Shown piece by piece: positions 23,886-33,317 of a stretch of DNA of 64,000 bases. The translations under genes and the position numbers were made by a program. The stretch's first letter is position 1. The number at the start of each line of letters is the position of its first letter. Under the pieces are notes generated by a model, which saw only the letters and a program-made list of their open reading frames with translations, was not told where the DNA came from and ran no database searches. Source of the stretch: Kalmusia sp. IMI 367209. Lineage: Eukaryota > Ascomycota > Dothideomycetes > Pleosporales > Didymosphaeriaceae. Location: positions 310,001 to 374,000 of the forward strand of contig JAPEUQ010000008.1 of the NCBI GenBank assembly GCA_027946365.1, given 5' to 3'.

Positions 23886-25109
23886 TTAGGCGAGACGAAA
23901 AAGGTCATCTGTGTTACCGTAGTGCACGATGCCGTTGCAAATCGATATCCCTTTCAGGGAAGGTGGTAAGTACGTTCTAGATCGGGCTTCGTCAAAGGGA
24001 CTTCCCAGCTCCAGGCCTGGCAGGCCGTCATCGAAGCTAGCCGGTATTGCGATCAATGGAAAGGCAGCTGAGCTGAGTTTGCATAGCTGCGAAAGGAATA
24101 GAAGAAGGCCGAAGTTGACGTACTGATGCGGCCTTTGGTGCCATACAGCGGTTTCACTTGGCACGATGGCCAGGTGCTCAAGAGATGCTGCATGGCGACA
24201 TAGTGCATCCTCGAGCCGGAAGAACTGAAACCAACCCTCCAAGACAGCTGAATCTGCTACTTCAAAGCTCAGATGCTTCACCGCTTTGCAACAATTCAAT
24301 AAAGTATTGATTGCACAATGTCCAACGTCACTGTGGCGGAGAATTATCGACTCCACACTGGAATTTTCGACCAGGCGCCATTTCCCGAGATCTGCAATAA
24401 GTTCGCCCTGGTTATTCCACCCCCGAGACATACCCAGTTTGCGTTCTTTACAACCCGATATTTCGAAACGACGAAGACTGGGCATCTTGAACACGTACGC
24501 GAGCTCGTATAGGTCAGTCTTCCAGTTCGATGTTGGAGGCGTTATAAAAACAGATTGCACTTTGTCAAATCTTCCGGCCCAGTTCGGCCCTTCGAAGAGT
24601 ATGTGATTGACCATGGAGATGGGTTCTGTTCCTATGGTGCATTTGTACCCTAGCTGCAGAGAGAGGGTCTCGAGATTGCGTGAAGCCAGAACCAAAGACA
24701 GTTCATGGCAAGCAGCAGTTCGGGAGGCACCAAGAAACCCAAGGAATTCTTTGTGCTTCGCTGTCAAGCTTGTAGGAAGGTTTAATTCATCAATAGCTTT
24801 GCTTAAGCGGCGGAGTGCATCTTCTGGCATTGGGTTCATGGAGTCTCCGTCACCTGTGTGCAACTCGAGCTTCCGTACATGGTCAGCAAGAGCTGGTCGG
24901 CCGATAAGACTGAGAGGGAACAAGTGCGGTCTGTCAGTATTGAGCTTGTTCGAAACGGACGCATAAAGGAACGGCTCGGCTAGGCTCCGAAGGCGTTGTG
25001 ATGTCAGACACAGGGCGGCCAAAGTTGGTGTTGCACGGGGAAAGAGTGAGATGCACTCCAATATTGAAAGCAATAGCTCGGTCGGGAGATGACTGAGACA
25101 CGGCGACAT
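23886..25109 (-). CDS. F-box protein
   Basis: A single-exon gene of 407 aa opens with an F-box at residues about 5-50 (LPTELLLSILECI, then LAALCLTSQRLRSLAEPFLYAS), the element that binds Skp1 in SCF ubiquitin ligases. The remainder has irregular leucine-rich spacing with repeated RKLELH / LETLSLQL / SLRRFEISG strands, as in fungal F-box proteins whose C-terminal half recruits an unknown substrate. No membrane helix or signal peptide is visible. These proteins form large, fast-changing families in filamentous ascomycetes, so no orthologue name is given. It is divergent from the acetyltransferase-like gene across a 480-bp spacer. Confidence 0.75.
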   Translation of the reverse strand: MSPCLSHLPTELLLSILECISLFPRATPTLAALCLTSQRLRSLAEPFLYASVSNKLNTDRPHLFPLSLIGRPALADHVRKLELHTGDGDSMNPMPEDALRRLSKAIDELNLPTSLTAKHKEFLGFLGASRTAACHELSLVLASRNLETLSLQLGYKCTIGTEPISMVNHILFEGPNWAGRFDKVQSVFITPPTSNWKTDLYELAYVFKMPSLRRFEISGCKERKLGMSRGWNNQGELIADLGKWRLVENSSVESIILRHSDVGHCAINTLLNCCKAVKHLSFEVADSAVLEGWFQFFRLEDALCRHAASLEHLAIVPSETAVWHQRPHQYVNFGLLLFLSQLCKLSSAAFPLIAIPASFDDGLPGLELGSPFDEARSRTYLPPSLKGISICNGIVHYGNTDDLFRLA

Positions 25110-25590
25110 GGTGTTGTGCGATGATCAAGTCGGAGGAAGCGTAAGGCAATACAGCAACCACGTCTATAGGCAACAACAGCGCTATTACGTAAGCACATTT
25201 CTTACCAACAGCAACATGCTCTTGCTGATCCCCGTTAATACTCCCACTGCTTGCAATTGTGCTAAAGCTAGACAGGTTGCAGCTGCATCCAGCTTGCCAG
25301 GCACAGCGAAATGCGCTTCCAGCAGCAGCCCGGCTCGTAATGGACATATTCCACCTCCGAGCCTCCCTATCGATAAGACCCGCGCAATCTCGCTACAACC
25401 TTCGCCCAACGCTATGGGCACGTCTTACAGGTGACCTCTTTTTGCTTAGAGGCATCTGAATATGGCGACGGTTGCGAGGCCTGCATCGCTCCAATGCGCT
25501 GCCGTACATCCAAGCGCGATCAAATACTCACAAGCCCAAGTTTCGTCTAAATTTCACCAATCTTGACTCGAGGCATCAGGACGTACTACG
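25110..25590. promoter_or_regulatory. Divergent promoter, F-box gene and acetyltransferase-like gene
   Basis: The 481 bp between two outward-facing start codons must carry both promoters. No clear TATA box or known operator was recognised. Short antiparallel open frames here are not credible genes. Confidence 0.4.
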
Positions 25591-27077
25591 ATGGCCGGCT
25601 TAGAGAAGCTGAGGCCCTGTGGTATGACCCACCAGTCCTAGGAAGAAAGAAACACGATCCAAACGTGTCCCAACTAACGCGGTATACTGTACAGGTCGGC
25701 TGGAGGTCTTCTCAACCGCCCGCCATGACCTAGGCTTCTTTAAGAACTCCGCTCGAGCGGCTACCTACACCCACCCTACATCACAGGTTCCCCTGCAAGA
25801 CCTCCTCTATGGCGCACTCCGCACAGTCATCGCTCGCCACTCCATGCTGAGCGCAATCCCTCTCAACGAAGACAAACAGCACCCTCAAGTATACTTCGCG
25901 CGCGTCCCCTCCATTGACCTGCGCACGTGCGTTGACTTCATCGCGCGTAAACACAGCCCCGAAGACGGCGAAAGAGACAAGGAATTAGAGCAAGTACTCC
26001 AGCACCAGCACAGCCGCGACTTCAAGGATGCCCTTGGCTCGAAACCTTTCTGGCGAATCGTGGTGCTGCATGATCCAACAAACCAGTCCACGTTCACGGT
26101 AACATGGGTGTACCACCACGCTCTTGGCGATGGAACCTGTGGCCTGGTATTCCACCGGACTCTCCTCTCAGCGCTGCAAGCCGCCTCGGACTCGCATTCA
26201 CAGGGCACCGTTGACCCCATCGTCGCATCACCATCCACCCCTCATCCCCCTTCGAAGACTTACACCCTGCCCCATATCCTGGCCTTTCTTCATCAGGGCC
26301 ATCCTCGGCTCCGTATTCCCCAGCTACTTCGCCCCGCGGGCTCCTGGGCTGTGGACCAGTCCCGCCGTATCAGTTCCTCAACCTCGCCCTGAAACCAAAA
26401 TTCATACATTGACCCTCGACGCGAGTACCACCACCAAATTGCTCCAGCTCAGTCGAGAGAACAAAACCACGTTGACAGGCACCCTACAAGCCGCCATCGC
26501 CACTGCCATACTATCTAGCATCGACGCCGAGAAATACGACAGCGTAGCAGGCTCGGGACCCGTCAGCCTGCGCTCCATGCTAAAATGGGACGGCGGAAGT
26601 CTGTCTGACGAATTCGTCCTCGCGCTCGCCGAGTACAAGTACACACATGTGCGCGCGTCTACTTCCCCATCTGCATTTTGGGACGAAGCTCGCGCTGTGC
26701 GCGCCGCGATTCAGACCGAGCTCGCGAAAAAGGGCAGCGATAACGTTGTTTCGCTGCTACGCTACATGTCCAACATGCACAAGTTCTTCACGGATAAAGT
26801 GGGCAAGGATAGGAGCATCTCGTTCGAGACGTCGAATCTGGGGGTATTGAAGGTGGAGAGCGGGAAGGAGGCGGGCTGGCGAATCGGTAGGTGTGTTTTC
26901 AGTCAGAGCCCGAATGTGACGAGCTCGCCGGTTGTGTGTACAGTTATTACAGGGGGTGATGGGTGTTGTGTGTTGGCCTTTTCGTGGCTGGAGGGTGTGC
27001 TGGGGGGAGAGTTGGTCGGAAGGATTGTTGAGAGTGTAGGGAGGCAAATAGAAGCACTAGTAATTGAGGAAGAATAA
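25591..27077 (+). CDS. Alcohol-acetyltransferase-like (CoA-dependent acyltransferase fold) protein, two frameshifts
   Basis: A 31-nt first exon (25591-25621) and a long second exon (25695-27077) flank a 73-nt intron with a CTAAC branch point. The protein has the HHALGDG form of the HxxxD catalytic motif of BAHD/AATase acyltransferases. A DLLYGALRTVIARHSML segment lies before it and the C-terminal half resembles fungal AATases, which esterify alcohols using acetyl-CoA. Near 26238-26273 the reading frame changes twice, at a CCCC run (26238-26241) and a second CCCC run (26270-26273). Each is explained by one missing C. The recognisable LEDLHPLP-type segment and the following ISWPFF segment sit in different frames. 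With both bases added the gene would be 471 aa. Confidence 0.7.
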
Positions 27078-28020
27078 GAAGATGTGGTATAAGTATTATG
27101 AATAGAGGTTTACTAGAGTCAGACAAATTGCTTTTTTTATATCACCGCCATCTGTGAATGCTCGCATAGAGTCGGCTCCAATCACCTGGGTGTCGTCCAC
27201 GTTCTAAATATCCATATCCAGTAGATCTCTCGAGTTGTTGTGCGTTCGAAGCTATACTGCCCTTCTAGAAAAGGCATGTGAAAGGAACGACGCGGCGCAT
27301 ACTGATTATCCAATGCAGTAGCAGACCCTATGTCTAGTGTCCTGCACCTCTCTTTCATCACGTTGATAGCCTTGCAATGTGCTCTCAATCCTAGATGCCG
27401 TCGACGCAGGACTTGCTGCCAGCATCGCCTACGGATGATTGCGTCGAGAACAGGTCTTAGTGATTGTACTGACAACACTAGCCTTGGAAGCGTCGAACAA
27501 AATGTTCAACGGTTTTGATCGGGCGCGCGCGAGTGAAAGGTTCCTCCGACCAACATTACGAAGCGTCCGTCCTCTTCATATTCTGATGTCAAAGACATGC
27601 ACCTCGACTTTATCCTCCTAAGTGGATGGCTGGTGAATTACTACGGCATATAGAGCGACGGCAAGCGTTCAGACTGGTTTAGTGGCGGGCCCACAAATAC
27701 GCGCAACAGGAATAATATGGCCTGCGATTTGCTCTCCAGGTATTTCTACAACGTGCAAAGACATTTATCGAGATGAAGGACCCGAGCGTATGAATGCGAA
27801 AGGTAACAATCGAAAGCTTTTGATGTCAATAGTGGATATGCGAAGGTCGCTCTCAATTACTCCGTAAGTATGTGTGTATTGATGGACGGCGTAACATGTC
27901 AAGATGTGGAGATCGGGACGAATGTTGGAACGGCGATAGGCGATGGCGACTAGTCCTCAAGGAGACGAGGTGTTTGTAGATAATTTGGGCCTTAAAAACT
28001 GGCAAAGAAGAGTTCGTGGA
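27078..28020. other. Intergenic stretch, nothing recognised
   Basis: A convergent intergenic region holding the 3' ends of the acetyltransferase-like gene and the second Zn2Cys6 regulator. Short open frames have no support. Confidence 0.45.
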
Positions 28021-29415
28021 TCATCCAAGTGTAAACGACCAGTCCCATTCTTGAAGAACATCTTCCCAGTCTCGCTTCTGGTCCCCATTCAAGGCAGGTC
28101 GCCATACCTCTTCCAAGACTTTCTGCACGTTGTTCACATTCTCATAGCAATTCCGAGCCTGGATCTCCGCGAGCCTCTTGACACATTTTGATATTTCGGG
28201 CTCGTTGTCTAGCTCTGCTCCGGCAAGAAAGATCGGGTACAAGAGGCTGGATTCCGCGGGACTACCTGGTGGTATGCGAGAGATAAATTCCATAGCACGG
28301 GTTGCGCACGAAGACACAAGCATCTTGTGCGCTGTTGATGTCCGATAAAGCTGAATAAGAGCAGCAAGACGGTAAGCTTCTGCAAGCGCGATAAGGTCAA
28401 GGGCGACGGGTAGGTCGAGGCCTGGCACGCCCATGGGGCTTCCATATGTCCATTGCTGGATGTCGCGTTCGATGACCGAGAACGCCGCTTCTGAGATTTG
28501 GGGGAAGGCCGGATTTGTCGAGCTGACATATTGTATGCGCGAGATGAGGCTGCAGAGGTAATAGTTGATTCCCATCAGAGGGTCTACCGTTAGCGGCGCG
28601 GAAGACGCGCAGACGTCTAGCGAGAGGTCATCGTACGCAAAGAGAGATTCGTTCTTAGATACTCTCGCCATGAGAGAGGCCATAGCATTGTGGTAGGTAA
28701 AGTGTCTTCGCAACGAGTCCAGCTCCCAAGAATCGTTCAAGTCAGTCAGCATGTTGAGGATGCCGCGAACGCATTTCATCTGAGAAAGCCATCTCGTGCT
28801 CTTGTCACCGTTCAAGGCTTCGAGACCAACAAGAAGTAGGATTATACCAATAACTTGGTATGCATCGCGTGGCGGGCCACTGCTCTCAGGAACGCGGACG
28901 GCAAGAAAGGCATGGCATTTGCGCTGATGCTTCGCCGAGACGCTGCGAAGATGTTGTGCTCGGTCTGTGGCTGTGGTCCGTCTCGCAAGTTGTGCTGAAG
29001 AAAGGGCAAGAATCGCATCGAGCATACCGTCACACTCAAAGGCCCACGGAATGTACAGGCCAGTGTAGAAGCTCGATGGGGTAGTGGCTACGGATACGCT
29101 CGGAACGAATGCCTCGACATAATAGCGCAACAAGTGCTTCCTTTCTCCAAATTCATCTCCTGGGAGCGCATCCCAGGGGTCAAGAGAAGGCACCAAAGGA
29201 CCAGCCGCGGTCTCCGGTGAGCTTTCACTGTCCTGGGAGGCAGCCTCGGCAGTGATACGACGTGGGGCCTGATATTCGCACGACAGATTCAGACGGGTAC
29301 AATTTTGACAGTCAGGACGCAGGCCATCGCATCTTTTCCGGCGTGCGCGACAGGTTAAACAGCCTTGACGGGAGCGGGGCGCGAAGCGTCTCTGACGGAC
29401 GCGGGGTTCACCCAT
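28021..29415 (-). CDS. Zn2Cys6 transcription factor with fungal regulatory domain
   Basis: An intronless frame of 464 aa. The zinc cluster sits at the N terminus with cysteines 19, 22, 29, 36, 39 and 46 in the exact C-x2-C-x6-C-x6-C-x2-C-x6-C spacing, and basic residues RARRKR between cysteines 2 and 3 that contact DNA. The body (about residues 75-440) is a helical fungal_trans_2 / DUF3468-type region, as in many pathway-specific regulators. There is no obvious coiled-coil linker. It is the closest regulator to the terpene cyclase gene (6.3 kb away) and to the acetyltransferase-like gene (0.9 kb, convergent). Local control is plausible but unproven. Confidence 0.88.
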   Translation of the reverse strand: MGEPRVRQRRFAPRSRQGCLTCRARRKRCDGLRPDCQNCTRLNLSCEYQAPRRITAEAASQDSESSPETAAGPLVPSLDPWDALPGDEFGERKHLLRYYVEAFVPSVSVATTPSSFYTGLYIPWAFECDGMLDAILALSSAQLARRTTATDRAQHLRSVSAKHQRKCHAFLAVRVPESSGPPRDAYQVIGIILLLVGLEALNGDKSTRWLSQMKCVRGILNMLTDLNDSWELDSLRRHFTYHNAMASLMARVSKNESLFAYDDLSLDVCASSAPLTVDPLMGINYYLCSLISRIQYVSSTNPAFPQISEAAFSVIERDIQQWTYGSPMGVPGLDLPVALDLIALAEAYRLAALIQLYRTSTAHKMLVSSCATRAMEFISRIPPGSPAESSLLYPIFLAGAELDNEPEISKCVKRLAEIQARNCYENVNNVQKVLEEVWRPALNGDQKRDWEDVLQEWDWSFTLG

Positions 29416-30230
29416 CGTGGATCAGTGAGTGAAAGGGATCTCTGCATAGTCAAGAGATGGTCTTGCTACGTCCACGAGGAAGCATGTTTCCGCTTGATGA
29501 CGGGTGTCTAGAGTTGGATGAAGTTTGAGATGAAAAGGTGGAGAGGCGGGGAGGAAAGGGTCATGGGGTGTCCGATAAGCGCAAAGTGCAGTGCACGTGC
29601 CGACGCTAGCCAAGTGGGGTAGTGCCTTCCTCGATGGTGATTGGTGAGATTCGATGACAGTTGGTTTTTTTTGTGCTGTTCCCAACGTTCCCCAGCTCCG
29701 GCCTCTACCACCGACAGGCGAGCATCCGACCGCCGTACAGGACCAGCTTCCCGGTGTGCTCCGCGGATGGCAGCTATTGCACGACGCGTTCCTAGTCTTA
29801 TCGATGAAGGCCTGACTCAGTGTTCGTGACTTGAGACAAGGGTTGTTGTATGTCGAACACTCGAGGAGGCCTGCGACCAACAACATGGGCGAAGACGAGA
29901 GAGAAACACACATGCGCGCGGGTGTCTTTACACTGACGCCATATTTGATGAACACACCTCATGGTGTGCCGACGTTCTCAGAAATATGGATGCGAAATAC
30001 GCATGCGCCAGTCACAACAACACGCTGACAAACCGCAAGGCTGCACCACGAATTACTAACCGTGTGCTCGTAACTTGTGCGCTCACATCAGCGAATCTCC
30101 ACCGGAAAGAGTCGTACCGTACGAGATGTGTCTGTATACCTAACAGTAACGGAAGACACTGGCAAGAGAGCTCCGACAGATGATTGGACTTGACTTGACA
30201 TCGACACTCTTGCCTTCCTCATATGGGAGT
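29416..30230. other. Intergenic stretch, nothing recognised
   Basis: Upstream region of the Zn2Cys6 regulator and downstream region of an orphan gene. No coding signal was found apart from antiparallel chance frames. Confidence 0.45.
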
Positions 30231-30758
30231 TTATTCATCGCCTCGAAAAGAACCCCTTCTTACGAGCTCCGGTTTTAGAGTCACAGATGTCATATTCACA
30301 GGGCGCGGCTTGCGCCATAGCGCTGAATAATACGCCCATACAACATCAGGCAGGCCCATGCGCAGGGCGTGCAAAAATATCCTGGGCTCGGGATATTCCA
30401 CGAGCGACTCATTGCGACTTTTCCTTCGGATTGGCCAATCATACCTGTCGGTACTAGCCACGATTCGTTGACGCCAGACCTCTCCGTCGATTGCCGGCGG
30501 GAAGTTGGCGGTACCAGACGGGGTGAGTGACCTTATGTAATCGCGGGAGAGATGCGATTGGTCGGCTAGGGCGTGGTGGATCTGTAGTGGGCCCAATTTT
30601 GACATGAAAGGCGTGAGGGCGTTCGGAAAACACGACGCGTAGTGTTGCGGTGTGTGATGTGATGACTCCAGTATGACTGTAGAGAGGGTCCGATGTAGGA
30701 GAGTTAATGGGATAGGTGTGGGTATAAGAGGACTAAGCGTCGCCTTCAGAAACCTCAT
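30231..30758 (-). CDS. Hypothetical protein (175 aa)
   Basis: A single frame of 175 codons starts at ATG 30758. No domain is recognised. Composition is protein-like: a short hydrophobic N-terminal third, then a mixed segment with aromatic clusters such as LPDVVWAYYSALW and a basic C terminus. No frame of similar length overlaps it on the other strand, which favours it being real, but no homologue comes to mind. A leader of about 20 mildly hydrophobic, basic residues could be a mitochondrial presequence (inference). Confidence 0.42.
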   Translation of the reverse strand: MRFLKATLSPLIPTPIPLTLLHRTLSTVILESSHHTPQHYASCFPNALTPFMSKLGPLQIHHALADQSHLSRDYIRSLTPSGTANFPPAIDGEVWRQRIVASTDRYDWPIRRKSRNESLVEYPEPRIFLHALRMGLPDVVWAYYSALWRKPRPVNMTSVTLKPELVRRGSFRGDE

Positions 30759-31024
30759 CTCAGGCCCAACATTTCACAACATCTAAGCTTCAGTGGAACT
30801 ACTATCAGAAGTCATAACTTTCTGTCAATACCTCGATCTTACAAGCACTCCTACAACCTCATCGACACGATACACAAACGATCATCACTCGAATTCAAAC
30901 TTCAGCACCTACTCTACCACTCGAGCTTGCAACCATCAGAGCATCAATCTCTCGCATTGAGCCGTCTGTCTTCACTACAGCCAATTGACTCATCCATCTC
31001 CAAACAACATCCAACTCCGTCAAA

Positions 31025-31285
31025 ATGAGCCAATACGCCGAATCAACCACAACCCGCTCTTCCCTCGACACCATGAAGTCCGGCAAAACCACCACCAACG
31101 TCTCCCTCATCTCCACTCCCACTTCCTCCACAAAGTCACCCAGCGTGACGCGGCAAGCCTGGAACTTCGTCAAGAAGCACGCAAAAGAGCACCACGAGAG
31201 CGTCAACAATGCATACGCACTATACTACGGACAAGGGCAGATGAGGCCGGCAGCGCCGGTGCAGAAGTTCGAGAAGGGTGTATAG
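31025..31285 (+). CDS. Small Ser/Thr-rich conserved-type protein (86 aa)
   Basis: A short gene with a good start context (gtcaaaATGAGC). The first half is Ser/Thr-rich and likely disordered. The second half has an amphipathic helix (SVTRQAWNFVKKHAKEHHES) followed by VNNAYALYYGQ. No catalytic motif, membrane segment or signal peptide is seen. A long A/C-rich, T-rich upstream leader of the kind seen before fungal start codons supports translation here. It resembles small unannotated ascomycete proteins, but I cannot name a family. The next plus-strand gene (32547) also ends in a basic helical region, without clear similarity. Confidence 0.5.
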   Translation: MSQYAESTTTRSSLDTMKSGKTTTNVSLISTPTSSTKSPSVTRQAWNFVKKHAKEHHESVNNAYALYYGQGQMRPAAPVQKFEKGV

Positions 31286-32546
31286 AAGAAGAACGGAAAA
31301 GCAAGGCTAGGAAGGAATAGATGAAAAGTTAGAAGGAGAGAGCGTTTCGATGGCGCAGTTGAGCAATGGCTACAGCTGATTTGCGGAGGATTGTTGCATT
31401 CCACGGCGTTTTCGTTGTCTTTTCTACGATACCTTTTGTTTGTACTTGCATATAGTATCTACCTAATATACGAAGTTCTCAAACTATCTGTCCGACATGG
31501 CCGTCACCGCCACTTCCGTCTATATCCGCCTTTCTAGTCGACTTCTCCGCCTCATCGACCTCCTCGAGCATCTTCACCACAGTATACGCACCCACTATAG
31601 TCATAATCACCGCGCCTACAGCAACTAATATCCCCAGTCTTCTCTTCGATCTACCACTTCGCGGCCCTTCCTTAGTTCCGACAAGCACCTCCGGCCATAC
31701 GCACCATTATTCAGTGACCCAATAGCGCATTATCTGAGCGGGACGCTGGCGACGTGATGTGTGCGGGGTGTAGCATGGAGTATCGGATCGAACGGAAAAA
31801 TGTGTATTGGCGGAAGGGGCTCCGCAGACACCTAGCAGGCAGGAACGATTCTTTGAGTCATTAACCTTATGTAAGCTAGGTAGTTTTTATAGTAGTTTTC
31901 TTTCTGAGAAGTCTAACAATCAGCTTGTTACTCTAATTGGTTCTTCAACAGGATGAGGGGAGGGGGGGATGGTGATGTGGTGCGGATAGAAGGAGCGGAG
32001 AGTGTCATGGGAGTGGGGTGGGCTGTGGAAAGAGGTCTGTGCAACGGAAGAGTGTTTGCGGGATATGATGGTTGGGTTGGGCTGTTCGATAGGGAAGAGA
32101 AGATTTAAGATGTGTGCGTGAAGTGTGCTTGTAGGATTGTGTGACCTGTTATATTAAAGAGCGAGAGGTGCGTAGCGAGTGACGATAATGCAGAGGATCA
32201 CGACGTTGTTCTTGGGCGCGAGATAGGTGGTGGTCGTTGGGTATTGCCGCTGTATACGGGATACGTCGGCATACTCTGGCTTCGTGTAAATTGTGGTAGA
32301 TAATGTTTAGAGGCTGTTGAAGGTGAGAACGAGTGATCGCAATGTTGTTTTCTTCACAGCAAGCAGCGTCAAACCTCATTTTCAACGTCAATATACTGCA
32401 TCATGTGCAATGAGTGCATGGTGAATACGCACGTCTGCCTTTTCGAGAATAGACTCCGACGTGTTGTCTGCTTCAGACTTCTACGTCTACATCTTAGTAT
32501 CGCAGGATCCTCTTAGCTCTGCCTAACTCTTCAGTACTTTCAAGCA
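31286..32546. other. Intergenic stretch with one possible membrane-protein exon
   Basis: No complete gene was assigned. A minus-strand segment described separately (31479-31688) could be a terminal exon. Confidence 0.4.
31479..31688 (-). CDS. Possible terminal exon with one membrane helix
   Basis: A 69-codon open segment encodes a basic stretch (SGRSKRRLG), one hydrophobic helix (ILVAVGAVIMTIVGAYTVV) and a charged tail. It has no in-frame ATG at its start. It would need an upstream exon, and the sequence before it ends in GGAG, a possible acceptor. A short Ser/Pro-rich frame starting near 32010 on the same strand is a candidate first exon. The gene model is unproven. Confidence 0.25.
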   Translation of the reverse strand: MLVGTKEGPRSGRSKRRLGILVAVGAVIMTIVGAYTVVKMLEEVDEAEKSTRKADIDGSGGDGHVGQIV

Positions 32547-33317
32547 ATGACGATGATAGCAAAGAAGCGTAAACAACACACGAAGACGGACGATGATGAC
32601 CTTGTAGCTGATACCACAAACACATCTCTACACTCCAATACACTCCTATCTCAGACACAATCACCACCCGCGCTGCTTCGTTCAGAAACTTACCCAATGC
32701 CCGCTTCGTCAAGCGTATACTCTGAAGACTGTCCCGGCTTCAATACACAGACACCACCGCCTCTATTTCGAAGTCCAGTCGACCCCCCACCTCCCCACGT
32801 GGACCTTATCTCCGGTCTACCAGATAATCACAACAGAGAAGCATCAGCCTACTTGCGGGACACCTCAGACAGCGAGCCATCATCGACACGATCGACACGC
32901 CCCGCATGCTCAGCCGCCAAGCCCAGCACGACCAGGAAGCGCCTGCAATCGCTGAAGACAGCCGTTGAAGACGGCCGCGCACGCAGCTTTGCCACCGCTG
33001 CCTACGCGGGCGGTGCAAAGGCACAAAGCTCGTTCTTGAAGGCGGAGACGTGCACGCATGCTGTGAAGACGGGGAATACGCCGCTGGTGGCGATGAATGC
33101 CGCGAGGGCGGTATACAGAGGCGGAAAGGAGGCGAGGAGAAGGTGGAAGGGAGCGGAGGAGGAGAGGAAAGAGCGGCTGGTGCGGGAGGGCAAGATAGAT
33201 GCAAATGGGAATAGTATTGTCGTGGTAGCGGGAGTTGAAGGGTGCGAACAAGAGAACAAGGCACAATTGAATGACGAAACGGATCAAGCGGAAGCAGAAG
33301 CCAGGGAAAAGAAGTAA
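32547..33317 (+). CDS. Hypothetical low-complexity protein with basic helical C-terminal half
   Basis: A single frame of 256 codons. Residues 1-110 are Ser/Pro/Thr-rich and presumably disordered. Residues about 120-215 form a basic, alanine-rich helical region (RKRLQSLKTAVEDGRARSFATAAY, in part; GGKEARRRWKGAEEERKERL). The tail is rich in Glu/Gln/Ala. No known domain, signal peptide or membrane segment is visible. Antiparallel frames of comparable size overlap it, so strand choice rests on the coherent helical pattern and a plausible start. Function is unknown. Confidence 0.5.
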   Translation: MTMIAKKRKQHTKTDDDDLVADTTNTSLHSNTLLSQTQSPPALLRSETYPMPASSSVYSEDCPGFNTQTPPPLFRSPVDPPPPHVDLISGLPDNHNREASAYLRDTSDSEPSSTRSTRPACSAAKPSTTRKRLQSLKTAVEDGRARSFATAAYAGGAKAQSSFLKAETCTHAVKTGNTPLVAMNAARAVYRGGKEARRRWKGAEEERKERLVREGKIDANGNSIVVVAGVEGCEQENKAQLNDETDQAEAEAREKK

